Positions 30,938 through 38,177 of a stretch of DNA of 48,690 nucleotides are shown piece after piece. The stretch comes from a virus. Where the stretch lies: the IMG/VR virus record IMGVR_UViG_3300008339_000095, positions 1-48,690 of that record, one strand, 5' to 3'. Made by a program: the position numbers and the translations under genes. The notes beneath the pieces are model-generated. The model ran no database searches. It was given only the letters and a program-made list of their open reading frames with translations, and was not told the origin of the DNA. The stretch's first letter is position 1. Each line of letters starts with the position of its first letter.

Positions 30938-30953
30938 CGTATTAGGTAATACG
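30938..30953. repeat. 16-bp palindrome CGTATT-AGGT-AATACG
   Basis: Perfect arms in non-coding DNA, 230 bp from its identical neighbour. Confidence 0.85.
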
Positions 30954-31055
30954 CTCGGCTTGCGCCATCCGTTCCTGTCCGTCCTACATAGTTAGACAGG
31001 CCAGACCGGGAAAGGTTCCGTGAATCGGTGGAAAATCGTCGTGATTCCCGAACAG

Positions 31056-31071
31056 CGTATTGGGTAATACG
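31056..31071. repeat. 16-bp palindrome CGTATT-GGGT-AATACG
   Basis: Perfect arms; lies 118 bp after the previous copy and shortly before the TTGTTCCA array. Confidence 0.85.
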
Positions 31072-31104
31072 GTCGGGCAGCGTTATAGATCCGCCAGCGT
31101 TATA

Positions 31105-31116
31105 GAACTGGCATCG
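31105..31116 (+). repeat. Isolated GAACTGGCATCG word
   Basis: This 12-mer is identical to the third unit of the GAACTGGC array at 31788-31867 but lies about 680 bp away, on the other side of the TTGTTCCA repeats. Confidence 0.6.
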
Positions 31117-31140
31117 TTGTAGCATCGAGGTGGGGGCAAG

Positions 31141-31273
31141 GGATAATGCCCGTTTGTTCCATTTGTTCCAAGTGTTCCAACGGCTAGATAGATTCTGACG
31201 GTATTAGATAATACGGTTGTTCCAAGTTTTGACAGGATAATGCTCGTTTGTTCCATTTGTTCCAAGTGTTCCA
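31141..31273 (+). repeat. Left TTGTTCCA array with 40-bp direct repeat
   Basis: A roughly 40-bp unit beginning GGATAATGCCCGTTTGTTCC is present at 31141 and, with one change, at 31235. TTGTTCCA or TGTTCCA words start at 31154, 31163, 31173, 31217, 31248, 31257 and 31267. A palindrome variant lies between the two units. Confidence 0.85.
31200..31215. repeat. Palindrome variant GGTATT-AGAT-AATACG
   Basis: One mismatch at the outer base; it lies between the two 40-bp units of the TTGTTCCA array. Confidence 0.75.
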
Positions 31274-31334
31274 AAATCGTAACGGAACTTATTCTTCAAA
31301 ATTGGGAGTGGTCGAGCGGAGGGGTGGTTTCGCA

Positions 31335-31401
31335 AGTCGTTGATTTTGTAGAGAAGAAGAAGAAGATATTGATATTATTTTATAGTAGTAGTAGTAGTAG
31401 A
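31335..31401. other. AT-rich tract with GAA and TAG triplet runs
   Basis: The tract contains a GAAGAAGAAGAAG run, an A/T stretch around GATATTGATATTATTTTATA and five TAG triplets. It lies between forward and inverted TTGTTCCA words and is the most easily melted part of the window, as expected for a DNA unwinding element. Confidence 0.55.
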
Positions 31402-31542
31402 GGGTCAAAAAAGGGCTTGTTCCACGCATAGTGGAAAATAGGGTATAACGGGGAAAGTGACCCAGTGCTTATACGTCATTAAAGATGGCCCAGAATGATG
31501 CTGCTCCTCGCCCCTTGCCCTTCCTCCCCTCTAGCCTATTTT

Positions 31543-31678
31543 TGGAACATTGGAACAAATGGAACAAAGTGCCACTTTTGCTATATAAATCAACGACATA
31601 TTTTGTTCCAACCAAAGAATTCGCTTGGAACAAATGGAACAAACTGGCACTATTTTCTGGAACAAACGGGCATTATCC
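31543..31678 (-). repeat. Right, inverted TGGAACAA array
   Basis: TGGAACAA or TGGAACA words start at 31543, 31551, 31560, 31626, 31635 and 31658. Bases 31659-31678 are the exact reverse complement of 31141-31160. One forward TTGTTCCA (31603) is interspersed. The two arms face each other across the AT-rich tract. Confidence 0.85.
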
Positions 31679-31777
31679 ATCGTTTTGGGGGATTAAGAAT
31701 CGATGCTGAGACTCACAAGGCTTCGATAAACTCTCTATAAGTCACGTTATCGTTTTGGGGGATTAAGGATCGACGCT
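31679..31777 (+). repeat. 29-bp direct repeat, 70-bp spacing
   Basis: ATCGTTTTGGGGGATTAAG opens both copies (31679-31707 and 31749-31777); they differ at two positions near the end. The repeat overlaps the edge of the inverted 20-mer at 31659-31678. Confidence 0.8.
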
Positions 31778-31787
31778 CGCCCAACGG

Positions 31788-31867
31788 GAACTGGCTTCGC
31801 ACTAAGAACTGGCTTCGTAGAACTGGCATCGCCTAGAGAACTGGCATCCGACAAGGAACTGGCCTCG
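31788..31867 (+). repeat. GAACTGGCNTC array, five units
   Basis: Units GAACTGGCTTCG or variants start at 31788, 31806, 31820, 31838 and 31856, mostly 18 bp apart (one gap of 14). The spacing is under two helical turns and the spacers vary, more like iterons or protein-binding sites than a CRISPR. Confidence 0.8.
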
Positions 31868-31922
31868 ACTGACCCGGAGGGTCAGGAGAGCCGAGCCGAG
31901 CCGCGAGGGGGGGCGAGAACGG

Positions 31923-31954
31923 CAAAACCCCCGCTAGGTTGCCCTAGCAGGGGT
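31923..31954 (-). terminator. Rho-independent terminator, leftward
   Basis: On the minus strand CCCCTGCTAGG and CCTAGCGGGG pair over ten bases with one mismatch, loop GCAA, followed by TTTT. It lies 27 bp after the stop of the 202-aa gene and would isolate that gene's transcript from the repeat region and the main leftward operon. Confidence 0.85.
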
Positions 31955-31956
31955 CG

Positions 31957-31972
31957 CGTATTACCTAATACG
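31957..31972. repeat. 16-bp palindrome CGTATT-ACCT-AATACG
   Basis: Perfect arms; the 16-mer is the exact reverse complement of the copies at 27123, 30692 and 30938. It lies between the 202-aa gene's stop and its terminator. Confidence 0.85.
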
Positions 31973-31980
31973 CTAGGCCG

Positions 31981-32589
31981 TTAGGCTTTCGCCTTCAGCG
32001 CCTTGCCCTCCGAAAGAGGCTTGCGGCAGACCGTGACGAGAGCATCCAACCCGTTCAGCAAGGCCAGCGCGGCCTTGTTGTCATGCTCGGACAGGATGAC
32101 GAGCGCGGCGTCCACCATCGCCAGAACCTTAACCGGGTCAGGCAAGGCCGGAGCCTTATCCGCCTCGACCGCATCGATGGCCTCCGGGATGAAGTCCGCG
32201 ATGTTCTGCTTCACGGACACCCGGACATAGGCTTGCATGGCCTTGCGGATGGCGGTCTGGCGCGGGTCGTATGCCTTAGCGGTCGCCTTGTCCGCCACCC
32301 AGAGGTCGAGGTCGGAACCGGTCGGCGTGTAGGACTCGGCCTCGCCGTCAGCGGCGAACTTCACCATGCGGGGCGCGGTTGTCCACGCGACCGCGAAGAT
32401 GCGGCGAGCCTTGCCGTCGAAGTCCTGCCACGCCTCCGAGTCCGTGGTGGCCTTGATGGCGGCGACCGTCGGCGCGTCCGGGAAGTAGCCCGGAATGGCC
32501 TTGCGGAGCGCGTCGCGGGCGATAGCCGCACCGGACTGACCGGCGGCGACCTCGTTGAGATAGCCGAGGGTGATAGCGTAGTCGAGCAT
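31981..32589 (-). CDS. Hypothetical early protein, 202 aa
   Basis: ATG with GGAGATTACG upstream. The protein is mostly helical and Ala-rich, with MLDYAITLGYLNEVAAGQSG at the start, a middle DSEAWQDFDGKARRIFAVAW and ending ALLNGLDALVTVCRKPLSEG. I recognise no motif. It stands alone: a terminator follows and non-coding DNA flanks both sides, each with a palindrome. It may be a first-expressed protein or a replication/packaging factor acting at the neighbouring repeats, which is only inference. A membrane role is unlikely. Confidence 0.75.
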   Translation of the reverse strand: MLDYAITLGYLNEVAAGQSGAAIARDALRKAIPGYFPDAPTVAAIKATTDSEAWQDFDGKARRIFAVAWTTAPRMVKFAADGEAESYTPTGSDLDLWVADKATAKAYDPRQTAIRKAMQAYVRVSVKQNIADFIPEAIDAVEADKAPALPDPVKVLAMVDAALVILSEHDNKAALALLNGLDALVTVCRKPLSEGKALKAKA

Positions 32590-32701
32590 CGTAATCTCCT
32601 GTGCGCCGTAGCGCGTTGTTGTTGGTTACAGTAGATTGGACAGGCCGGGGCGGGATTAGTTCCGCATCCGCTAGACTTTTTTCGATGTATTTTCGCAACA
32701 G

Positions 32702-32717
32702 CGTATTACCTAATACG
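32702..32717. repeat. 16-bp palindrome CGTATT-ACCT-AATACG
   Basis: Perfect arms; identical to the copy at 31957. It lies about 110 bp upstream of the 202-aa gene start, in a position compatible with an operator. It is the rightmost copy. Confidence 0.85.
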
Positions 32718-32866
32718 CCACACGGGGCGCGACCTCGAGCGCGGCACGCTAGGCTAGGCCGGATGCCGCCAGACGCGACCCCACCACTACCCAGCCCCCC
32801 GAAACAAAATCGGAGTCCCACAGTCTCACCTCTACACTAGGATCTGCACAAACCACCGCGTTCTTC

Positions 32867-32999
32867 CCAAGTTCCCTACATCATGTGTTAAGTTTTACCA
32901 GACTACCCCCACCCCCCTTGCTATAGAAACACCCCCCATTGCTTTTTTGGTTCCATGCCGTTTCACTTCATATATAGTGTGCGCACCTAGGGAACTTGG
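32867..32999. repeat. 12-bp inverted repeat around possible late promoter
   Basis: CCAAGTTCCCTA at 32867-32878 is matched exactly by TAGGGAACTTGG at 32988-32999, 109 bp apart. The right arm lies 12 bp before the small terminase ATG and includes its GGAAC-type ribosome site. Confidence 0.7.
32947..32978 (+). promoter_or_regulatory. Candidate rightward late promoter
   Basis: TTGGTT at 32947 and TATATA at 32971 are separated by 18 bp, upstream of the small terminase gene. The -35 match is poor, so a sigma-70 promoter is only possible; a phage-specific activator may be needed. Confidence 0.3.
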
Positions 33000-33011
33000 C
33001 CCCGTTACGCC

Positions 33012-33566
33012 ATGCACGATGTGTTGATACCTGAGATAGAAGAGAACGTACCGCTCCCTGCCAACGCAGCAGATGCCTTGCCGGACCTCACTCCCGAAGC
33101 GGAAGTTGAGATGAGGGCGAGGACCATCCGGCTTGTCTCCGAACTGACGGGGATTCCGCTGCTTGCGAACGAGGAGGACATGGAGCAGGCGAAGGCTCTG
33201 GCCCGTGCCCAACTTGAAGACCCGCATACGCGGATCGACTACAGCAAGTACCCGAACGAAACGATCGCCATGCTGGCTGGGATGGCTGCGCGGTACAACC
33301 ACATGATCGTGGATGACCTTGCGCAACTGAAACTCTACGTCATCAACAGGCTTTTTGAAGAGGCTGAGAAGGCTGACAACAGCAAGACCCGCATCGCAGC
33401 ACTTGCGAAACTTGGTGAAGTAGACGGGATCGACGCCTTCAAGAAGCGTACCGAGATGACGGTGCAGATCAAGCCGATCGAAGAGGTCGAGAAGGAGTTG
33501 CTGACGGTGCTTGAGGGCATCGAATACAGGGTCGTGGGCGAGAAAAGTGTTGCAACTGACGCCTGA
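33012..33566 (+). CDS. terS: Terminase small subunit, 184 aa
   Basis: Helical protein directly upstream of the large terminase gene. Segments PNETIAMLAGMAARYNHMIV and INRLFEEAEKADNSKTRIAA are typical of small terminase subunits in related phages; I see no classical N-terminal HTH, as is usual for this group. It recognises viral DNA and starts packaging. It begins the rightward late operon and overlaps the next gene. The ATG has only a modest ribosome site. Confidence 0.8.
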   Translation: MHDVLIPEIEENVPLPANAADALPDLTPEAEVEMRARTIRLVSELTGIPLLANEEDMEQAKALARAQLEDPHTRIDYSKYPNETIAMLAGMAARYNHMIVDDLAQLKLYVINRLFEEAEKADNSKTRIAALAKLGEVDGIDAFKKRTEMTVQIKPIEEVEKELLTVLEGIEYRVVGEKSVATDA

Positions 33567-35058
33567 AAAGGTCCAAACGCTCAAAAATGCGCTGCCTTCC
33601 ATGTCAGAGAAGGACAAACGACGTGTCGCTGACCTCCTGAAGCAGTATCAGACGCAGGTCACGCAGAAACTGGGCAAGGATTCCTTCCTCGACTTCATCC
33701 AGCACGTCTATCCGGGGTACAAAGTAGGCCCGCACCACCGGAAATTGGGCAAAATCTTTGAAGATATCGAGGCCGGACGCAAGAAAAGGGTGATCGTCAA
33801 CATCGCTCCGCGTCATGGCAAGTCCGAGATGATCTCGTACCTCGCTCCGGCGTGGTTTTTAGGCAAAAATCCGCATAAAAAGGTCATCATGGCGTCCCAC
33901 ACCGCTGATCTTGCGGTGAACTTCGGTCGCCGGGTGCGTAACCTCGTCGGTTCGGAGTCTTATCGTGACATTTTCCCGCAAGTTGAACTCCAAGCAGACT
34001 CCAAAAGCGCTTCTCGTTGGGGTACTAATTTTAACGGAGAGTACTTTGCTATTGGCGTCGGCGGCGCTCTTGCTGGTCGCGGTGCCGACCTTTTTATTAT
34101 TGATGATCCTCACTCTGAGCAAGACGCTAAACAGGGACGTGCGGACGTATTTGAGCCAGCGTGGGAGTGGTTCCAGTCAGGACCCGTCCAGCGACTGATG
34201 CCGGGTGGTTCGATCATCGTCGTGATGACCCGTTGGAGCAAATCCGACCTCACCGGCAAGATCGTGGACCACATGACCCGTGAAGACGGGGCTGATCAGT
34301 GGGAGGTCATCGAGTTTCCGGCCATTCTCAACGAGAAGCCGCTCTGGCCCGAGTTCTGGGGCATCGATGAGTTGCTCGCCAAGAAAGCCTCGATGGACGT
34401 GCGATACTGGCAGGCCCAGTACATGCAGCAGCCGACCTCTGAGGAGGGTGCCCTCATCAAGCGTGAGTGGTGGCGGGTGTGGGAGAAGGAGGACCCCCCT
34501 CCGTGCGAGCACATCATAATGACGCTCGACGCTGCACAAGAGAAGACCAACCGCTCGGACTACAACGCCCTCCTGACTTGGGGGGTGTTCTTCAACGAGG
34601 AGACCAAGAACTACAACATCATCCTCCTGAACGCGATCAAGGAGCGCCTTGAGTTCCCTGAACTGAAACAGCGGGTCTTGGAGGAGTACAAGGATTGGCA
34701 ACCCGACACCTTCGTGGTCGAGAAGAAGTCGAACGGTGCAGCGCTCTATCAGGAGATGCGCCGGATGGGCGTCCCGGTGGCTGAGTTCACGCCGGGCAAG
34801 GGACAGGACAAGATCAGCCGAGTGAATGCTGTGTCAGATCTGTTCCACTCAGGTATAGTCTGGACACCGGATCGCCGTTGGGCTTGGGAGGTAGTTGAGG
34901 AATGCAACGATTTCCCCTCGGGTACCCACGACGACTTGGTTGACGCGACGACCCTCGCCCTGATCCGGTTCAGGCAAGGAGGGTTCATCCGATTGCCGAG
35001 CGACGAGCCGGAGCCAGTGAAATGGTTCAAGAGTCATAGACGTGAGGGTTACTACTGA
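33547..35058 (+). CDS. terL: Terminase large subunit, 503 aa
   Basis: ATPase: Walker A APRHGKSEM and Walker B LFIIDDPHSE. Nuclease: TLDAAQEKTNRSDYNAL (Asp), FVVEKKSNGAALYQ (Glu) and HDDLVDATTLAL (Asp), the RNase-H-like acidic residues. It packages DNA into the prohead and cuts it. I choose GTG at 33547 (VLQLTPEKVQ), overlapping terS by 20 nt; a TTG at 33511 or the ATG at 33601 are alternatives. The stop overlaps the portal ATG as TGATG. Confidence 0.95.
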   Translation: MLQLTPEKVQTLKNALPSMSEKDKRRVADLLKQYQTQVTQKLGKDSFLDFIQHVYPGYKVGPHHRKLGKIFEDIEAGRKKRVIVNIAPRHGKSEMISYLAPAWFLGKNPHKKVIMASHTADLAVNFGRRVRNLVGSESYRDIFPQVELQADSKSASRWGTNFNGEYFAIGVGGALAGRGADLFIIDDPHSEQDAKQGRADVFEPAWEWFQSGPVQRLMPGGSIIVVMTRWSKSDLTGKIVDHMTREDGADQWEVIEFPAILNEKPLWPEFWGIDELLAKKASMDVRYWQAQYMQQPTSEEGALIKREWWRVWEKEDPPPCEHIIMTLDAAQEKTNRSDYNALLTWGVFFNEETKNYNIILLNAIKERLEFPELKQRVLEEYKDWQPDTFVVEKKSNGAALYQEMRRMGVPVAEFTPGKGQDKISRVNAVSDLFHSGIVWTPDRRWAWEVVEECNDFPSGTHDDLVDATTLALIRFRQGGFIRLPSDEPEPVKWFKSHRREGYY

Positions 35059-37607
35059 TGGCCATCGACAAGAGTCTCTACGAAGCGCCGATGGGGCTTG
35101 ACGCCCTGTCTCCCGAGCCAGCCATCGACATCCAGATCGAGGACCCGGAGGCAGTGTCGATCGGCATCGACGGGGCCATAATCGAGTTGATGAAGGATGA
35201 GCCTCGGGCGGAGGACTTCGATGCGAATCTTGCCGAGTACATGAGCGAGGGTGAGTTGCAGGGCCTCGCCACCGAGTTGGGCGGGTTCTACGACCAAGAC
35301 ATCGCTTCGCGCAAGGAGTGGCTCGACACCTACGTGGATGGCCTCAAGATCCTCGGCATCAAGTACGAAGAGCGCACCGAGCCGTGGCCGCGTGCATGCG
35401 GGGTCAACCACCCCCTCCTGATGGAATCGGCGGTCAAGTTCCAGTCCGAGACCATCATGGAGACCTTCCCGGCGGCAGGCCCGGTCAAGGCCAAGATCAT
35501 CGGCAAGGAGACCCCGGAGAAGAAGGACGCTGCGATCCGCGTTGCGGAGGACATGAACTATCAGTTGACCGAGAAGATGAAGGAGTACCGGCCTGAGCAT
35601 GAGCGCCTGCTCCTCTCGCTGTCTCTCTCGGGCAACGCCTTCAAGAAAGTCTACTTCGACCCCTCGCTCAACCGCCAGACGGCGGTGTATATCCCGGCTG
35701 AGGACATCGTCGTGCCCTATGGGGCGTCGAGCCTTGAGGCGGCGGACCGGGTCACGCACCGGATGCGCAAGACGAAGAACGAACTGCGCAAACTCCAGTA
35801 CAACGGGTTCTATCGGGACATCGACCTAGGCGATCCGGTCAAGATCCTCGATGAGGTGGAGAAGCAGAAGGCGCAGGACCAAGGCTTCTCAGCGACGATG
35901 GACGAGCGGTTCCTGCTTCTTGAGATGCACGTGAACCTCGACCTGCCGGGTTACCCGGATGTGGACAAGGACAACAACGAGACGGGGATCGCCCTTCCGT
36001 ACGTGGTGACGATCGACAAGGGCACGAACACGATCCTCGCCATCCGGCGCAACTGGCGTGAAGACGATGAACTCAAGGAGAAGCGACAGCACTTCGTCCA
36101 CTACGGGTACATCCCCGGCTTCGGCTTCTACTATTTCGGCCTCATCCATCTCATCGGTGGACACAGCAAGGCCGCTACTTCCATCCTTCGCCAACTTGTC
36201 GATGCAGGCACTCTCAGCAATCTTCCGGGTGGCCTCAAGTCACGCGGCCTGCGTATCAAGGGCGATGACACCCCGGTCTCCCCCGGAGAGTTCAGGGACG
36301 TAGATGTCCCGAGCGGGTCGATCCGCGATAACATCCTGCCGCTCCCGTACAAGGAGCCGAGCCAGACCCTCTCGATGCTGATGGACAAGATCGTGGAGGA
36401 CGGTCGCAGGTTCGCTGCGGTGTCGGATCTCAAGATCTCGGACATGTCCGCGCAGGCCCCGGTCGGTACTACGCTCGCCGTGCTGGAGCGCGTCCTCAAG
36501 GTGATGACCGCCGTGCAGGCGCGTGTCTACTACGCCATGAAGCAGGAGTTCAAACTGCTTGCGGGCATCATCCGTGACAACACCCCGGATGAGTATTCGT
36601 ACGAGCCGGAAGTGGGCGATCGGAAGGCCAAGAAGGCCGACTACGACAACGTGGATGTCATCCCGGTGTCGGACCCGAACGCGGCGACGATGTCGCAGAA
36701 GATCGTGCAGTACCAAGCGGTGCATCAACTCTCCTCGACCGCGCCGCAGATCTACAACCTGCCGTATCTCCACAGGCAGATGATCGAGACCCTCGGGGTC
36801 AAGAACGCCGACAAGATCGTGCCGCTGCCGGATGACGCCAAGCCGCGTGATCCGATCACCGAGAACATGGACGTGATGACGGGCAAGCCTGTGAAGGCGT
36901 TCATGTACCAAGACCATGAGGCGCACATCGCTGTCCACATGGCTCTCGCGCAGGACCCGAAGATCGCCCAGACGATCGGGCAGAACCCGATGGCGCAGCA
37001 GATCACGGCCTCGTTGCAGGCGCACATCATGGAGCATATGGCGTTCCAGTACCGCCGTGAGATCGAGAAGCAGTTGGGCGCTGCTCTGCCGCCCCTGCCG
37101 CAGGATGATCAGGAGGAGTACGACCTGCCGCCTGAGTTCGAGGCGCAACTCTCTCCGCTCGTCGCCGCCGCCGCAGCGCGTGTCTTGCAGAAGGATCAGG
37201 CCGAAGCGCAGGCCGCGCAGGCTCAGCAGCAGGCACAGGACCCGCTCGTCCAGATGCAGATGATGGACCTCCAGATCAAGGAGTTGGTGGCGCGGACCAA
37301 GGCCCAGCAGATGCAGATCGACGCGCAGATCAAGCAGGCTGAACAGCAGCGCAAGCAGCAGAAGGACTTGCTCGATGCAGCGGCCAAGGCTGATGAACTC
37401 GACCTTCGTAGGGCTGAGAACTCCGGTCGGCAGCAACTTCAGGCTGCGCAGATGGGCGTGGACATCCAGAAGCACAAGGCTGAACAGAGTCGCGAGGGTG
37501 TCCGCCTCGGTGTCGAGATCGGTAAGGCGAAGGAAGCCGCCGAGATCCAGCGCGAATCCGCCCGTCAGAGGGTGCAACAGCCGCCGAAAGGCGCAGGTGA
37601 AGAATGA
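35058..37607 (+). CDS. Portal protein, P22-type, 849 aa
   Basis: Large portal of the P22-like group: YEERTEPWPRACGVNHPLLM, EYRPEHERLLLSLSLSGNAF and KKVYFDPSLNRQTAVYIPAE are conserved early segments, and GYIPGFGFYYFGLIHLIGGH lies in the stem/wing region. The last 200 residues are Gln/Ala-rich coiled coil, like the P22 barrel. It forms the dodecameric ring through which DNA enters and leaves, and binds TerL and the adaptors. The start follows terL as TGATG. Confidence 0.92.
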   Translation: MAIDKSLYEAPMGLDALSPEPAIDIQIEDPEAVSIGIDGAIIELMKDEPRAEDFDANLAEYMSEGELQGLATELGGFYDQDIASRKEWLDTYVDGLKILGIKYEERTEPWPRACGVNHPLLMESAVKFQSETIMETFPAAGPVKAKIIGKETPEKKDAAIRVAEDMNYQLTEKMKEYRPEHERLLLSLSLSGNAFKKVYFDPSLNRQTAVYIPAEDIVVPYGASSLEAADRVTHRMRKTKNELRKLQYNGFYRDIDLGDPVKILDEVEKQKAQDQGFSATMDERFLLLEMHVNLDLPGYPDVDKDNNETGIALPYVVTIDKGTNTILAIRRNWREDDELKEKRQHFVHYGYIPGFGFYYFGLIHLIGGHSKAATSILRQLVDAGTLSNLPGGLKSRGLRIKGDDTPVSPGEFRDVDVPSGSIRDNILPLPYKEPSQTLSMLMDKIVEDGRRFAAVSDLKISDMSAQAPVGTTLAVLERVLKVMTAVQARVYYAMKQEFKLLAGIIRDNTPDEYSYEPEVGDRKAKKADYDNVDVIPVSDPNAATMSQKIVQYQAVHQLSSTAPQIYNLPYLHRQMIETLGVKNADKIVPLPDDAKPRDPITENMDVMTGKPVKAFMYQDHEAHIAVHMALAQDPKIAQTIGQNPMAQQITASLQAHIMEHMAFQYRREIEKQLGAALPPLPQDDQEEYDLPPEFEAQLSPLVAAAAARVLQKDQAEAQAAQAQQQAQDPLVQMQMMDLQIKELVARTKAQQMQIDAQIKQAEQQRKQQKDLLDAAAKADELDLRRAENSGRQQLQAAQMGVDIQKHKAEQSREGVRLGVEIGKAKEAAEIQRESARQRVQQPPKGAGEE

Positions 37608-37798
37608 ACCACGACAACGCTCTTGACTACCTTGTATCGAAACTCGATGAGGAGACCGCGATCGTCGTCGCGCACCTGATCCAAGGCAAGTCGGACGAAG
37701 CCGAGTACAAACGTCTTTGCGGGAAGTTACAGGGTCTTGAACTCGCAAGGAACTACATCAAAGACCTAGCAAAACGGCTGGAGGCCGCAGATGAGTAA
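37604..37798 (+). CDS. Small helical protein after portal, 64 aa
   Basis: ATGA overlap with the portal gene. The protein MNHDNALDYLVSKLDEETAI and CGKLQGLELARNYIKDLAKR is helical and typical of small proteins encoded between portal and scaffold in related phages. Role unknown. Confidence 0.65.
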   Translation: MNHDNALDYLVSKLDEETAIVVAHLIQGKSDEAEYKRLCGKLQGLELARNYIKDLAKRLEAADE

Positions 37799-38168
37799 TA
37801 TCGACATCGAGAAGACGCAGGAAGAGGCCGCGAGGGCCAAACTCCTGCCTGACCCCAAGGGCTACCATATCCTCTGTGCAATCCCGCACGTGGAAGAGGA
37901 GTACGAGAGCGGCATCATCAAGGCTGAGGACACCAAGCGGGTCGAGGAGCAGACTACGGTCGTTCTTTTCGTCCTGAAAATGGGTGATCTCTGCTACAAG
38001 GATGAAAGCCGTTTCCCGACTGGGGCATGGTGCAAGGTAGGGGATTTTGTCCTCACTCGCCCGTACCAAGGTACCCGCGTGGTCATTCACGGACGTGAGT
38101 TCCGCATCATCACCGACGACAAGGTGGAAGCGGTGGTCGATGACCCCCGTGGCATCCGTCGCGCATAA
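37791..38168 (+). CDS. GroES-like co-chaperonin, 125 aa
   Basis: The sequence LLPDPKGYHILCAIPHVEEE, then SGIIKAEDTKRVEEQ, FPTGAWCKVGDFVLTRPYQG and GREFRIITDDKVEAVV follows the GroES beta-barrel layout, including the mobile-loop SGIIKA region. Phage co-chaperonins such as T4 gp31 replace host GroES for capsid folding; its place between portal and scaffold genes fits this. The identification is by pattern only. Confidence 0.65.
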   Translation: MSNIDIEKTQEEAARAKLLPDPKGYHILCAIPHVEEEYESGIIKAEDTKRVEEQTTVVLFVLKMGDLCYKDESRFPTGAWCKVGDFVLTRPYQGTRVVIHGREFRIITDDKVEAVVDDPRGIRRA

Positions 38169-38177
38169 GGAGCAGAG

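Larger units (their letters stand above)
30342..31980. other. 1.6-kb non-coding repeat region, candidate replication origin
   Basis: No open frame here has a ribosome site or sensible protein. The region holds six palindrome copies, about fifteen TTGTTCCA-type words in both orientations, a 20-bp sequence present three times (31141, 31235, inverted 31659), a 29-bp direct repeat (31679 and 31749), six GAACTGGC words, and an AT-rich tract with GAA and TAG triplets (about 31335-31401). In other replicons, iterons flanking an AT-rich core mark an origin. The terminase gene is 1 kb away, so a packaging signal is an alternative. Confidence 0.6.
32590..33011. other. Intergenic region between leftward and rightward transcription
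   Basis: This 420-bp region separates the leftward 202-aa gene from the rightward terminase genes, so it should contain divergent promoters. It holds one palindrome (32702), a perfect 12-bp inverted repeat CCAAGTTCCCTA/TAGGGAACTTGG at 32867-32878 and 32988-32999, and C-rich tracts near 32905-32935. Nothing codes here. Confidence 0.7.

Noticed and set aside
31788-31867. CRISPR array
   Set aside because: The units are only 11-12 bp, spacers are 2-6 bp and differ in length, and no cas gene is present. Iteron-like sites fit better.
10241-32717. The CGTATT-N4-AATACG palindromes as rho-independent terminators
   Set aside because: A six-pair, A/T-rich stem is too weak and no T-run follows; many sit upstream of starts rather than after stops.
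30342-33011. tRNA genes in the long non-coding regions
   Set aside because: I searched for a GGTTCRANNCC T-arm followed by CCA and a matching acceptor stem and found no cloverleaf.
36240-37748. Minus-strand frame of 502 aa across the portal gene
   Set aside because: The portal protein in the plus strand is strongly supported. The antisense product is Leu/Arg/His-rich without any domain.
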